DNA of 64,000 nt from Desulfoluna spongiiphila (GCF_900101345.1 NZ_FMUX01000007.1:188738-252737), one strand, 5' to 3'; positions 42,856-52,971 are shown, counted from the stretch's first letter. Made by a program: numbers and translations. Notes: a model not told the origin generated them from the letters alone.

Positions 42856-43770
42856 TTACGTCGCCTTCATAACCCACTCGGTCAACTCCCCAGAAGAGTA
42901 AGTAGCCATAAGATCGACAAATCGTCGGATTTTTGCAGGGACAAAGGCCGTTGAAACATAGGTGGCGTAAAGGGGATACGGCTCAAGTGTGTACTCCGGC
43001 AGCAGCTGGATCAGTTCTCCGCTTTCAAGCAGCCCCTTGAAAGCCCAGCGATTGCCGAGACTGATACCGAAGCCCTCTCGGTTAAGCTGCCGGACCACCG
43101 ACGCGCTGTTCACCATGAATTTCGAGGACACCTTCACACTCTCTGCTCCGTTCGGCCCGATGAATTCAAGGGGGGTATCCCGCTGCATGCGGTTAAAGAA
43201 AAGAAAATCGTGACCGGGAAGGTCCGCCGGTTTTTTCGGGGTACCTCGTTTTTTCAGGTACGTCTTAGAGGCGATGAGCAGCACAGGCACGTCTATCAGC
43301 TTACGACAGATGAGGTTGGAATCGGGAAGATGGCCGATGCGGATAGAGACGTCGATTCCCTTCTCACTCATATCCGGGGCCTCACCTGTCAGGATAAGCT
43401 CCACCCTCAGGTCCGGGTACATCTTGACCATGGAGGTAAGAACCGGGGCCACATGCACATCCCCTATGTTATTGGGGGCCGTTACCCGAAGCAGCCCCCT
43501 GGGGGTGTCGGTCTCACGAGCCACATGGGCCTCAAGGGCAGCCTGCTCGGCCACAAGCCGACGCATGCCGTCATAATACTTTTTCCCCGCTTCCGTTGCC
43601 ACGGAACGCCGGGTAGATCGTTGGAGCAACTTTACCCCGAGGCGGGCTTCCAGAGCTGCAACCTTCCGACTCACTGACGAAGGGTCCGTCCCCAACTGCT
43701 CAGCCGCCGCCTTGAGGCTTCCCGCTTCCACCACCCTTAAAAAAATCCGTTCATTGGTTTCAATTGTCAT
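42856..43770 (-). CDS. LysR-family transcriptional regulator
   Basis: 304 residues. The N-terminal winged HTH is NERIFLRVVEAGSLKAAAEQ, then DPSSVSRKVAALEARLGVKL, followed by QRSTRRSVATEAGKKYYDG and a periplasmic-binding-like effector domain. It resembles the DsdC/CrgA subgroup by overall sequence. It converges on the radical SAM gene (153 bases between stops), and its target is not evident. Confidence 0.93.
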   Translation of the reverse strand: MTIETNERIFLRVVEAGSLKAAAEQLGTDPSSVSRKVAALEARLGVKLLQRSTRRSVATEAGKKYYDGMRRLVAEQAALEAHVARETDTPRGLLRVTAPNNIGDVHVAPVLTSMVKMYPDLRVELILTGEAPDMSEKGIDVSIRIGHLPDSNLICRKLIDVPVLLIASKTYLKKRGTPKKPADLPGHDFLFFNRMQRDTPLEFIGPNGAESVKVSSKFMVNSASVVRQLNREGFGISLGNRWAFKGLLESGELIQLLPEYTLEPYPLYATYVSTAFVPAKIRRFVDLMATYSSGELTEWVMKAT

Positions 43771-44262
43771 GATGACTCACCGAAAAACACCCTTCTTCCC
43801 CCTTCCTGTGTCATGCATTACCCATGCACCATTGGTTGTCACTCCAGCACCATTATGCCTGTCTGACGTGTCGTCGAGCCACTCTCATCAGTTCTAAGCC
43901 ATATTCGAACAACGTAACGAAGAGGACAAAAACCGTTTGCCACCATCCGCACCATACCGGGAACAATTTCCTGTATGTCAAACGTTTCAAGACCTTAGCT
44001 CAGGAGATACCGAGCCGATACGATTAATTGCAAAATATGCAATTAATAAATGATTTTTTACCCCCTTCATGACATCAAATCAACCCCGTATAACATCTCC
44101 CAGGTTGGCAATACGCCACTTCAATCATCGCAAATCGCCGGAAAGGCCAAGCCGGTCTTCGGAATCTTGCCCTTGGTGGGGTATTTTTCGAAAACATCCC
44201 GAAGGCAGCGCCCATGGCGACAAGGCGTTCAGATCACCTTTAGAACCAGGAGGTTCATAACC
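43771..44262. other. Intergenic region with a palindrome
   Basis: 492 bases without a supported gene. 44023-44047 is a perfect inverted repeat ATTAATTGCA-AAATA-TGCAATTAAT, 215 bases before the secreted protein gene, either an operator or a cruciform. Earlier, TATGTCAAACGTTTCAAG echoes the right part of the MITE family. Confidence 0.45.
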
Positions 44263-44727
44263 ATGAAATTACGATCAATTAAAAAATCACGTATCGCGTC
44301 TACCTTCATAGCACTCTGTGCCATCGCCCTCACCGGGACCCAGGCCACTGCCAGCTGCATGGATGCCATGTTCGGCCGGGTGGCCCACGAAGGAACCGAA
44401 CTCCATGAGCTGGCCATGACATCTTTGAACCAGAACGGAGGCGCAGACACCTACTTCACCAACGGCGAAGGAAGGGTTCTGGATGTCAAGGCAAAACAGT
44501 TCGACGACGGGCGAGTCCGTGTCTCCGTTGTGCGCGTCTACATCCCCCGGAACTACATCACCGGAACCCATGACGGCACCCTGGCCGTGGAGGCAACTTA
44601 CGACCGTCTCCATGAGCTGGCCCAGACAGGTGACAAACTCGGCGGTTATACCCTGCTCCCGAACTCTGTGGGCGCCGATGCTTTCCAGTGCGGCACAGAC
44701 ATTGCCATGGCCCTCGACTCAGAATAG
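44263..44727 (+). CDS. Secreted small protein of unknown function
   Basis: 154 residues. The ATG at 44263 follows AGGAGG closely. There is a clear Sec signal (MKLRSIKKSRIASTFIALCA, cleavage near TQATAS). The mature part begins with SCMDAMFG and has a second Cys near the end (FQCGTDIAM), which could form a disulfide. There are no recognised domains. It is probably periplasmic. It has its own terminator 80 bases downstream, so it is monocistronic. Confidence 0.75.
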   Translation: MKLRSIKKSRIASTFIALCAIALTGTQATASCMDAMFGRVAHEGTELHELAMTSLNQNGGADTYFTNGEGRVLDVKAKQFDDGRVRVSVVRVYIPRNYITGTHDGTLAVEATYDRLHELAQTGDKLGGYTLLPNSVGADAFQCGTDIAMALDSE

Positions 44728-44806
44728 TCCATTGCTGCAGATCGTTCTGTTCATTGCTCGGCCGATGCATCAGACCTGATCAAAAAAAGCTGCAACACCA
44801 ATGCAC

Positions 44807-44846
44807 AAAGCCCGTTTCAGCGACCATCGCGGAAACGGGCTTTTTT
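44807..44846 (+). terminator. Intrinsic terminator after the secreted protein gene
   Basis: Stem AAAGCCCGTTTC with its complement at 44832-44843, 13-base loop that can pair further (GCGA/TCGC), then six T. Confidence 0.93.
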
Positions 44847-44945
44847 ATTGTCCGCTTTCGTGAGGTAGTATACAAGCCTTCATACACACAAGACGAAAAC
44901 GCAGGGTCTCTGAAGCAGGACCCCAAACCGAAGAAAGGCAACCCC

Positions 44946-45533
44946 ATGGAACGTATCTTACAGGCAGCTGAAAGCATGCAGAAAAAGGCCCGGGCGATCA
45001 TTGAGGAGACACAGCTCATCGACATATGGTCCTCCATCGGAGCAACGATCAACTTGGTCGGCTCGCTTCAAACAGGCCTTCTGATCAACAACCGGGACAT
45101 CGACTTCCATATCTATTCAACCCCTTTCAGCCTCTCGGGGAGCTTTTCAGCCATGGCACGGCTTGCCGAAAATCCTCGAATCAAGTCCATCTCCTACACC
45201 AACCTCATCGAGGCAGAAGACAAGTGTATCGAATGGCACGCCTTTTACGAAGACGACGAAAACCAGTCCTGGCAAATCGACATGATCCACATCATGGAGG
45301 ACTCTCCCTACGTCGGTTACTTCGAGCGTGTGGCCGAGCGTATCTCCCAGGTGTTGACCCCGGAAACCCGCGAAGCCATCCTCACGATCAAAGACGCCAT
45401 ACCCGCAGAGAAAAAAGTCATGGGCATCCAGATATACAAAGCCGTCATTGCAGACGGGGTGCGGGATGTCGACGCGTTTTGGCGTTGGAAAGACGCCCAG
45501 TCCGATGACGGGATCGTGACCTGGGTTCCCTGA
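44946..45533 (+). CDS. Nucleotidyltransferase-fold protein of unknown function
   Basis: 195 residues. The segment INLVGSLQTGLLINNRDIDF has the GS...DxD layout of the polymerase-beta-like nucleotidyltransferase fold (Gly-Ser then Asp-x-Asp), and a further acidic residue lies in WQIDMIHIMED. Related proteins are sometimes labelled phosphoglycerate-mutase-like, for which I see no support. No toxin-antitoxin partner is adjacent. The nucleotide and acceptor are unknown. Confidence 0.7.
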   Translation: MERILQAAESMQKKARAIIEETQLIDIWSSIGATINLVGSLQTGLLINNRDIDFHIYSTPFSLSGSFSAMARLAENPRIKSISYTNLIEAEDKCIEWHAFYEDDENQSWQIDMIHIMEDSPYVGYFERVAERISQVLTPETREAILTIKDAIPAEKKVMGIQIYKAVIADGVRDVDAFWRWKDAQSDDGIVTWVP

Positions 45534-45569
45534 ACACTGAACAGCCAAAAAAAAAGAGAAAAAGAAAAA

Positions 45570-45715
45570 GGGGACAGGCTCTTTATGGTTTCCATGAAAC
45601 GCCTTTCTGAAACTGAATCGCATCAAGGACTAAAAGGCCCTGCCCCACTTTTCCCTTTTATTTTTACCCGGGAAACGCTTACTGCTTACAAAGGGTTCAC
45701 TATTTGCCTGTCCCT
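45570..45715. repeat. GGGGACAGGC inverted pair (REP-like)
   Basis: GGGGACAGGC at 45570-45579 and GCCTGTCCCT at 45706-45715. A third, imperfect GCCCTGCCCC is at about 45636. The pair occupies the first part of the 400-base gap before fumC; the fumC promoter should lie in the remaining 220 bases. Confidence 0.8.
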
Positions 45716-45935
45716 TTAGATTTAGAATTCTCTTTAGAATTACACGATGGCCCACGCGCCGTACCCAGGCTTTACAGAGCGACCCAAGCCGCTGTATAGT
45801 GGCATAAAACCATCTCGCCCACATGCATTACACTCCCACACACCCCGTTCTGGTCCGTCTTCCGCACACGCCCCCGGAGTGAATTTTCCCCCGCCCTTTT
45901 AAGACTCTGGTTGTCATCCACAAAAGGAGCAAAAA

Positions 45936-47330
45936 ATGTCCGAAACCCGACAGGAAACCGATACATTCGGCCCCATTGCCGTACCGGCCGACGCCTATTG
46001 GGGTGCCCAGACCCAACGCTCGCTCCAACACTTCAACATCGGAAACGAACGCCTGCCGCGTGCCATGATCCGGGCCCTGGGCATCGTCAAGTTGTGTGCG
46101 GCCCTCACCAACCTCAAACAAAAAACACTCCATAAAACCCTGGCAACGGCCATTGTGGATGCGGCCCGGGAGGTCATTGAGGGCGAACTGGATAGCCACT
46201 TCCCCCTGGTGGTCTGGCAAACCGGCTCCGGCACCCAATCCAACATGAATGCCAACGAGGTGATCTCAAACCTTGCAAACAGTCAACTTGGCGGTGCCAT
46301 GGGGGCCAAAACCCCAGTCCATCCCAATGATCACTGCAACCTGAGCCAATCCTCCAACGACACCTTTCCCACAGCCATGCACATCGCCACCGTGGAAGAG
46401 ATTCACCACCGCCTCCTCCCCGCCCTGAACAGCCTTCACACCGCCCTGTCCAACAAGGCCAAGGCCTGGGACGGCATCGTCAAAATCGGGCGAACCCACC
46501 TGCAGGACGCCACGCCCCTCTCCCTGGGCCAGGAGTTCTCCGGCTACGCCGCCCAGGTACACCATGGGACGGACCGCCTGAAGGATGGGCTCAAGCGCCT
46601 CTACCCCCTTGCCCAGGGCGGCACCGCGGTGGGCACCGGCTTAAATGCTCACATCGGATTTGGCGAAGCATTTGCAGCAGAAGTGGCGACCTTTACGGGG
46701 CTCCCCTTTGTTACGGCGGAAAACAAGTTTGAAGCCCTGGCAACCCACGACGCCATGGTGGAGATCTCAGGGGTCTTAAATACTCTGGCCGTGGGCCTCA
46801 ACAAGATCGCCAACGACATCCGATTCCTCAGTTCCGGACCCCGCTCCGGCCTGGGCGAACTCCATCTTCCGGAAAACGAGCCCGGCTCCTCCATCATGCC
46901 GGGAAAGGTCAACCCCACACAGTGTGAGGCCATGACCATGGTATGCGCCCAGGTGATGGGCAACCACACCACCGTCACCATTGCTGGGGCCCAGGGCCAC
47001 TTTGAACTCAACGTCTTCAAACCGGTCATCGCCTTTAACGTCCTGCAGTCCATCCGCCTCCTCTCCGATGCCGCCTACAGCCTCACCCGCCACTGCATCA
47101 CAGGGATCAAGCCCAACACCCGCCGCATCACCGAACTCATGGAACAGTCCCTCATGCTCGTCACCGCCCTGGTACCTCACATCGGGTACGACAAGGCCGC
47201 CGCCATCGCCAAAGAAGCCATGGCCCGGGGGTGCACCCTGCGAGAAGCGGCCCTTTCCAGCGGGTGGGTCACCGAAGAAGAATTCGACGCCCTGGTAAGG
47301 CCTGATACAATGATCGGTCCCAGGGAGTAA
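45936..47330 (+). CDS. fumC: Fumarate hydratase, class II
   Basis: 464 residues, the normal FumC length. The signature [15 protein letters not shown] is complete, with [24 protein letters not shown] and [12 protein letters not shown] as the other active-site blocks. It interconverts fumarate and malate without an iron-sulfur cluster, in the cytoplasm, for the TCA cycle. AAGGAG precedes the ATG by five bases. It is monocistronic and convergent with the EamA transporter (23 bases between stops). Confidence 0.98.
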   Translation: MSETRQETDTFGPIAVPADAYWGAQTQRSLQHFNIGNERLPRAMIRALGIVKLCAALTNLKQKTLHKTLATAIVDAAREVIEGELDSHFPLVVWQTGSGTQSNMNANEVISNLANSQLGGAMGAKTPVHPNDHCNLSQSSNDTFPTAMHIATVEEIHHRLLPALNSLHTALSNKAKAWDGIVKIGRTHLQDATPLSLGQEFSGYAAQVHHGTDRLKDGLKRLYPLAQGGTAVGTGLNAHIGFGEAFAAEVATFTGLPFVTAENKFEALATHDAMVEISGVLNTLAVGLNKIANDIRFLSSGPRSGLGELHLPENEPGSSIMPGKVNPTQCEAMTMVCAQVMGNHTTVTIAGAQGHFELNVFKPVIAFNVLQSIRLLSDAAYSLTRHCITGIKPNTRRITELMEQSLMLVTALVPHIGYDKAAAIAKEAMARGCTLREAALSSGWVTEEEFDALVRPDTMIGPRE

Positions 47331-47353
47331 TGAGGTTGCCCAAACCACCCAGC

Positions 47354-48274
47354 TCAATCCACGCATCCCACATAGAACCTCTTTTTAAGCAAAGTACTGA
47401 AGGCAATACCGGCCATCACCATGCCACACCCCAAAAGGTGCCGATGATCCAGCGGCTCGCCAAGGACAAAGGCGGCCAGGAGAACGGAACTGGCGGGCAT
47501 GGCGGCGGTGGCAACCCCGGCCGCTTCGACACTGACCTTACCCACGCCGTGGGTCCACAGCAGATAGGCCATGGCCGTTGCGCACACCCCGTAGTAGACG
47601 AGGGCCGTGCAGGCCTGCAAACCGGGCAGGCTGTGGTGAGCCCTGAACTCCCACGCCGTAAAGGGGCACATCATCGCCAGGCTGATCAACACCAGGCCGA
47701 AGGTATTGGTCACCGCAGAAACCTGATGGGCCACCTTTTTCCTGAAAATGGTAAAAAGAGCTTCAGCCACCACCGCCCCAAAAACCAAAAAACTTCCCAG
47801 AAGATGCCCCTCTCCCCCGGGCTGGCCTGATGAAAGGTTCAGAACCATCATGCCGGACACCGCAAGCCCCACCCCGACCAGTCCGTACGGGGTGGGACGC
47901 TCCCCGAGAAAAAGAACCGCACACACCGTAAGAACAGCCGGAGTGGTTCCCAGGATCACGCCTGCCTGCACGGCTCCGGTATGCTGCAGGCCGTAGAGGG
48001 TCAGTACCCGAAATAAAACGATGCCGCACAGGGCCTGCATAAAAAGGGACGCCCATTGCTCAGGCGTCAATGCAACAACCTCATGCCACCGGACAAGGGC
48101 GAAGGGCAGCAGCGCAAGAAAAGCCACAAGCAGGGTACTGAAACCGATCATAAAAACCGACAGGGTCCCCGTAAGGGATTTTCCCACCACCACGGAGCTG
48201 CCTGACAGAACCATGGCCATAACCAGCTGGGCCATGCCCTTGATCTGTCCGTGAAACGATTTGGGGTAATGCAT
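47354..48274 (-). CDS. EamA-family (drug/metabolite transporter) permease
   Basis: 306 residues, ten predicted membrane helices in two EamA repeats (for example VMAMVLSGSSVVVGKSLTGT and LLGSFLVFGAVVAEALFTIF). The helix-4 pattern YGLQHTGAVQAGVILGTTPA is typical. It is probably an exporter of an amino acid or metabolite. It is divergent from a MocR-type regulator 113 bases away, which commonly controls such transporters. Confidence 0.93.
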   Translation of the reverse strand: MHYPKSFHGQIKGMAQLVMAMVLSGSSVVVGKSLTGTLSVFMIGFSTLLVAFLALLPFALVRWHEVVALTPEQWASLFMQALCGIVLFRVLTLYGLQHTGAVQAGVILGTTPAVLTVCAVLFLGERPTPYGLVGVGLAVSGMMVLNLSSGQPGGEGHLLGSFLVFGAVVAEALFTIFRKKVAHQVSAVTNTFGLVLISLAMMCPFTAWEFRAHHSLPGLQACTALVYYGVCATAMAYLLWTHGVGKVSVEAAGVATAAMPASSVLLAAFVLGEPLDHRHLLGCGMVMAGIAFSTLLKKRFYVGCVD

Positions 48275-48387
48275 GAAAGGCCTCCTTTGACGCCAAATGA
48301 AAATAAGTGTACCTTACTCCAGCGCAAATGGTTTATTAAAGATCCACTTTCATGACATTTTCATAGGGCCATTTAAGGGAGGCGTCC

Positions 48388-49785
48388 ATGCTCTGGCTGA
48401 CATTGGATAAGTGTTCAAGGGTTCCCATGATTCGCCAGGTCTATGGCCAGATCAGGCGTCGTATTTTGAACGGAGAGCTCCCTGCGGGTACCCGTCTGCC
48501 CTCCAGCCGTGAGCTTTCTGAGCGCCTCGGGGTTTCGAGAAATGTGATTCTGGAAGCCTATGACCTTCTCTATGCCGAAGGGTTTACCGAATCAAGAACC
48601 GGCTCCGGCACCTATATCGCACCGGGGAGTGTGTATCCGGAAGCACCTCCACCCCAAGCCCCGGAACCATCGCATATCTCAACAGAAACCGAACACGCCG
48701 CCGGGGTGATCGATTTCAAATCGGGGACGCCGGACCTTCGCCTTTTCCCTGCCCGCACCTGGCTCTCCATGTTGAAGCGGGTCTACGCCAGACCATCCGA
48801 AGAGGTGCTTGCCTATGGGCAGCCGGAGGGGCGCATGGAGCTTCGGGAAGCGATCTGCCGCCATGTGGTGGAACGTCGGGGGGTCTGCTGCCACCCGGAT
48901 CAGGTGATCATCACCTCGGGAACGACCCAGGCCATCGGTATTGTCTGCGCCCTGTTGCTCCGAAAACAGCGGGAGGCGGTCCTCGAAGACCCCATTACCC
49001 TGGATATCCAGCACATAGTCCGGGGCCATGGCGGCGTAATCCTCCCGGTGCCGGTGGATGGTTCAGGCATCATCACCGAGCGACTTCCACAGGGCCCTTC
49101 CCCCGCCTTTGTTTTCGTCACCCCGTCACACCAGTTTCCCCTGGGCGGAACCCTGCCCATTCAGCGGCGCATCGACCTGCTGCATTACGCTGATGCCAAA
49201 GGGGCCTTCATCGTTGAGGACGATTACGACAGCGAGTTTCGCTTTGACGGCCCGCCCATCAGCTCCCTGCACGGGCTCTGCCCGGAGCGGGTGATCTATA
49301 TCGGCACCTTCAGCAAAACATTTTGCCCATCCATTCGGACCGGCTACCTGGTGCTGCCAAAGGAGCTCATCGCCCCTGCCCGGACCCTGAAATGGCAAAG
49401 CGATCTCCACAATGACACCGCATCCCAGCTTGCCCTCGCCGAATTCATAACCCGAGGGCACTACCTCAGGCACATCTCAAAAATGAAGAAACTCTACCGT
49501 CAGAGACGCCTGGCCACCGTAAATGCCCTCACGGATGCCTTCGGTGAAGGCGTGTGCATTTTGGGAAGCGAAACAGGCCTGCACCTTTCGGCCCGGTTCC
49601 AGAAAATCTCCTTCACGAAAAAACGCCTTGCCCGCATCGAATCCCAAGGGGCCCGCGTCTACCCCGTCTCACACCACAACATCGTACAGGGACAACACCG
49701 GGACACGCTGGTGATGGGCTACGGGAATCTCGACCCGGATATCATCAGGCAAGGCATCGGGTTATTAAAGGATGCCTTGGGGTAA
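48388..49785 (+). CDS. MocR/PdxR-type regulator (GntR HTH + aminotransferase-like domain)
   Basis: 465 residues. The N-terminal GntR winged helix (QIRRRILNGELPAGTRLPSS, RELSERLGVSRNVILEAYDLL) is joined to a class I aminotransferase fold. The PLP lysine is in the block YIGTFSKTFCPSIRTGYLVL, and EDDYDSEFRFDGPP is the typical Asp/Tyr region. It senses PLP or an amino-group ligand and controls nearby genes. GGGAGG precedes the ATG. The divergent EamA transporter is the probable target. Confidence 0.95.
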   Translation: MLWLTLDKCSRVPMIRQVYGQIRRRILNGELPAGTRLPSSRELSERLGVSRNVILEAYDLLYAEGFTESRTGSGTYIAPGSVYPEAPPPQAPEPSHISTETEHAAGVIDFKSGTPDLRLFPARTWLSMLKRVYARPSEEVLAYGQPEGRMELREAICRHVVERRGVCCHPDQVIITSGTTQAIGIVCALLLRKQREAVLEDPITLDIQHIVRGHGGVILPVPVDGSGIITERLPQGPSPAFVFVTPSHQFPLGGTLPIQRRIDLLHYADAKGAFIVEDDYDSEFRFDGPPISSLHGLCPERVIYIGTFSKTFCPSIRTGYLVLPKELIAPARTLKWQSDLHNDTASQLALAEFITRGHYLRHISKMKKLYRQRRLATVNALTDAFGEGVCILGSETGLHLSARFQKISFTKKRLARIESQGARVYPVSHHNIVQGQHRDTLVMGYGNLDPDIIRQGIGLLKDALG

Positions 49786-49796
49786 AGGCGATAAAA

Positions 49797-49887
49797 AAAG
49801 CCTCCGGCGGCAAGGTGTGCCACCTTGAAAGCGGCTTACCGATGCGCTTTTCCCCTCGTCCCTCGGGTCAAATCACATCGGCATCTT
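49797..49887 (+). repeat. MITE-like dispersed element, shortened copy
   Basis: Starts AAAGCCTCCGGCGGCAAGG and matches the first 80 bases of copies at 9847 and 22942, then runs directly into GGCATCTT, the outer end, as if the middle were deleted. Only 12 bases after the MocR stop. Confidence 0.75.
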
Positions 49888-49997
49888 GGGAAATTGTACG
49901 TTTACCTCCTGCACACCAGCATCGCCTTTGACAGAACAGAAATCCTCCGACACACCAACCACCAGAATGCTCATCTTGAAGTTCTGAAGTTGAAAGT

Positions 49998-50145
49998 GCC
50001 TGTCCCCACTGACACTCACCGACACCACGGACTCTCTTTCAAGTCCCATGGGTCCGATGGTATATACCCGTATCACCTCCATACGCCGTCACCCTTGGCG
50101 GCTGACTATCAAAAAATCAACCTGAGACATTATTTGCCTGTCCCC
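49998..50145 (-). repeat. Two GCCTGTCCCC motifs in direct orientation (REP-like)
   Basis: 49998-50007 and 50136-50145, same strand, 138 bases apart, in the gap after the MocR gene. Right-hand limit of the REP-like motifs I found. Confidence 0.75.
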
Positions 50146-50181
50146 ACCGAATTTTCACCTTTCGCCTTTTGACCTCCCCCC

Positions 50182-51933
50182 CTACTCAATCCCATACTCC
50201 CTGATTTTCCGGTACAGGGTGGCCACCCCGATGCCCAGGGCCGTGGCAGCCGTGCGCTTGCCCTTGGTGTCGCTGCCGAAGCGCTTCACGGCCTCTGCGA
50301 TGACATGCTTCTCCACCTCCTTGAGAGGAAGGACGGGGGTCTCGGAAACACAACAACCGCAGGTGCAGGTCTGGGGGGTGTCGATAATTCTGGGGGGCAG
50401 CAGGGAGTCGCCAATGATGCCGTCTGCAGGCATCATGTTGACCATAAACTCGATGATGTTTTCAAACTCCCGTACGTTTCCGGGCCAGGCATAGCCGCGA
50501 AGCCGGTCCATGGTGGAGCCTTCGATTCGCCTGAACCGCTTGTTGAACCGGCCGCTGTACTTGGCCAGAAAATACTCGGCCAGAAGGTCGATGTCTTCGG
50601 GCCGGTCGCACAAGGGAGGAATATCCAAAGGGATCACGTTGAGGCGGTAATAAAGATCGCTCCGGAACATGTTTTTTGAGATGAGCTCCGACAGGTCGTC
50701 GTTGGTGGCGGCGATGACGCGGATGTCCACGTCGATGGGTTTGTTTGCCCCCAGGCGCTCGACCTTGCGCTCCTGAAGCACCCGGAGGAGCTTGACCTGG
50801 AGATACAGAGGCATGGAGCTGATCTCGTCCAGGAAAAGCACCCCTTTGTGGGCCAGTTCGAATTTACCGATGCGTCCCCCGGGACTTGCCCCGGTAAAGG
50901 CCCCTGAGGTGTACCCGAACAGCTCGCTCTCAAGGAGGGTGTCGGGGATGGCCCCGCAGTTGATGGCCACAAAGGGCTGCTCGCGCCGATCGCTCTCATG
51001 GTGAATGGCCCGGGCGAACATCTCTTTGCCCGTGCCGCTCTTGCCGCTGATCAGCACCGTGGAAGACGAGGTGGTGATGGCCATCACCTGCTCCTTGAGG
51101 CGCCGGATGGCAGGAGACATCCCGAGGATGGCGTCAAGACCCTCGCCGGCGGCAGACGAGGTAAGGCTGGACATCTTCCGGGTAAAATCGGTCTGGGTCT
51201 CAAAGAGCATCACCCGGGAGAACCTCGGATCGTCCTTCTTCAGGTCCACCACCTGCCCCATGATCACCAGGTGGTGCTCCCCGAAGTGGAGTTCGTACTC
51301 TTCGGCTTCGCCCACAGTGTTGCCGGTGGGAATCAGCTGCACCGACACGGTATCACCTGGGCCCTCGATGCCCAGCTCCTTTCTGGCGTGGGCGTTGGCG
51401 TAGGTCACGCTCCCGTCGGCCCCGAAGACAAACATGCCCTCGGCATGCACATCCATCACCTGCCTCAAGACATCCAGGGTCTGCGTGGTCTCCGTAATGT
51501 GGTTATAATCCTCGGCCTTGGCGGCAATGAGGTCCGCCATCATAGAGAGGAACGCCCCGTAGTTATTCCTGTTCTTCAGGATGGTCCGCTTGTCCTGCTC
51601 TGTAAAACAGATAATCCCGATCACCCCGAGGGCCTCCCCGTCACGCAAAATCGGGGAACAGAGGGTAAGCTTCTCCTCGCACCCCTCCCTGTTCTTGCAG
51701 TTAAAGCAAATGGGATCGTTCTTCGGGTTGTCGATGCACACCGGACGGCCGGTCTTCAATGCATGGCGATAGACCTCCCCTTCATCCTCGATGCTTTTTC
51801 CGTCCCCTTCCGCATACCGGCCCGTGCCGGCGATACGTTTCAGGTCTGCACCCACCACCTCCACATCAATGCCCACCACCACAGCGATGACATGGGCAAA
51901 CTTCCTGATGGACTCTTCAATCGCGTAAAGCAC
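50182..51933 (-). CDS. Sigma-54-dependent activator with GAF-like and PAS sensor domains (YgeV-like)
   Basis: 583 residues from a GTG at 51933 (TAGGA upstream). The N-terminal domain has a cysteine set (PICFNCKNREGCEEKLTLCS), suggesting a metal or redox site. A PAS domain follows near residues 155-240. The AAA+ core carries Walker A GKSGTGKE, GAFTGA (YTSGAFTGASPGG), Walker B GVLFLDEISSM and a C-terminal Fis-type HTH (RTAATALGIGVATLYRKIRE). It is the same size and position type as E. coli YgeV beside the ygeX-ygeY genes, and here too it is divergent from the dpaL-ygeY-like operon. It is the likely activator of the -24/-12 promoter at 52333. Confidence 0.93.
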   Translation of the reverse strand: MLYAIEESIRKFAHVIAVVVGIDVEVVGADLKRIAGTGRYAEGDGKSIEDEGEVYRHALKTGRPVCIDNPKNDPICFNCKNREGCEEKLTLCSPILRDGEALGVIGIICFTEQDKRTILKNRNNYGAFLSMMADLIAAKAEDYNHITETTQTLDVLRQVMDVHAEGMFVFGADGSVTYANAHARKELGIEGPGDTVSVQLIPTGNTVGEAEEYELHFGEHHLVIMGQVVDLKKDDPRFSRVMLFETQTDFTRKMSSLTSSAAGEGLDAILGMSPAIRRLKEQVMAITTSSSTVLISGKSGTGKEMFARAIHHESDRREQPFVAINCGAIPDTLLESELFGYTSGAFTGASPGGRIGKFELAHKGVLFLDEISSMPLYLQVKLLRVLQERKVERLGANKPIDVDIRVIAATNDDLSELISKNMFRSDLYYRLNVIPLDIPPLCDRPEDIDLLAEYFLAKYSGRFNKRFRRIEGSTMDRLRGYAWPGNVREFENIIEFMVNMMPADGIIGDSLLPPRIIDTPQTCTCGCCVSETPVLPLKEVEKHVIAEAVKRFGSDTKGKRTAATALGIGVATLYRKIREYGIE

Positions 51934-52081
51934 TGTGATCCTACCCTTTCCTTATTTATGGGCGCATGCACCAAGTTTTTACTGAATTTACAACCCGCAA
52001 CGCAAATTCACACCCCCCAGCGCCCTGTAACCTCACTACTGAACGCACCTCATGCCAACAGCTTCAAGTGCATGAGCCTTG

Positions 52082-52330
52082 AATTATCATTTTGATAGCA
52101 ACTTCACACTAAACCACCCGCAGAAAGACATATCACCAATCACCGAGAATCAGAAGACATATTGAAAAATAGCCATCTCCCCCCACGAAGCAGATCCAGA
52201 ACGCACTGAATTATCATTCCGGGAATTATTATCAAAGCGATAATGATTATATCGATCACTCCGGTCAGACAAGAGCGACTATGGCTAAAGAAAGAAATTC
52301 ATTTTCGATAACTTACAAACTAATTATCAT
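52082..52330. promoter_or_regulatory. Candidate upstream activator sites (AATTATCAT repeats)
   Basis: AATTATCAT occurs at 52082, 52209 and 52322. The first is part of the palindrome TATCA-TTT-TGATA (52085-52097), and TTATC-N5-GATAA is at 52229-52243. Placed 80-250 bases upstream of the sigma-54 promoter, these fit enhancer sites for the divergent activator. Confidence 0.55.
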
Positions 52331-52332
52331 TT

Positions 52333-52349
52333 TTGGCCCACGACTTGCT
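52333..52349 (+). promoter_or_regulatory. Sigma-54 (-24/-12) promoter
   Basis: TTGGCCC-ACGAC-TTGCT: GG and GC are separated by exactly ten bases, and both halves match the consensus (TGGCAC-N5-TTGCW) with a single change. It lies 63 bases upstream of the ridA start and points into the operon. Confidence 0.88.
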
Positions 52350-52411
52350 TTTCATCGTTCCCATCACAAAAACAAAATCACAGATCAAACGTTGTTGACC
52401 AGGAGGAATGA

Positions 52412-52789
52412 ATGAAGAAACGAATCATCTGCTCACCGAATGCCCCCAAGGCCATCGGGCCCTATTCCCAGGCCGTCATCAAGAGAGACACCCTGTATGT
52501 CTCCGGCCAGCTCCCGGTAAACCCCGAAACAGGCACACTGGCCGAGGGGATCGAAAACCAGACGCGTCAGAGCCTTGCCAACATCAAAGCCATTCTGGAA
52601 ACCGCGGGCACCGATTTTTCCCGCGTCTGCAGAGTCGGTGTGTTCATGACTGACCTAGCCGACTTTTCCGCCATGAACGAAATCTACGCCACATTCTTCG
52701 ACGGAGACTATCCTGCACGCTGCTGCGTACAGGTGGCCGCCCTCCCCATGGGAGCCGAAGTTGAGATAGAAGTAACCGCTGATGTGTAA
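52412..52789 (+). CDS. ridA: RidA-family enamine/imine deaminase
   Basis: 125 residues. The family pattern is complete: AIGPYSQAV, DTLYVSGQLPVNPETG, the arginine in YPARCCVQVAALPMGAEVEI that binds the carboxylate, and the terminal Glu in EVEIEVTADV. It hydrolyses reactive enamine/imine products of PLP enzymes, which fits the ammonia-lyase encoded further along the operon. AGGAGGAATGA precedes the ATG. Confidence 0.95.
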   Translation: MKKRIICSPNAPKAIGPYSQAVIKRDTLYVSGQLPVNPETGTLAEGIENQTRQSLANIKAILETAGTDFSRVCRVGVFMTDLADFSAMNEIYATFFDGDYPARCCVQVAALPMGAEVEIEVTADV

Positions 52790-52971
52790 GGGCCATCCAT
52801 GACCACACCCGCGAATAAAACATAAAAAAAGAGGCTAAATACTTTTCTAATAATGGGGTGTAGTTTTCCATGGCTTGTGTGATAACTGAAAAGCGAATGT
52901 GATTATTGCGACACGCCCCTGCAACTCAAAACGTCTTTGAACTTTTTACACTGTTAAATTGAAGGGTAATC

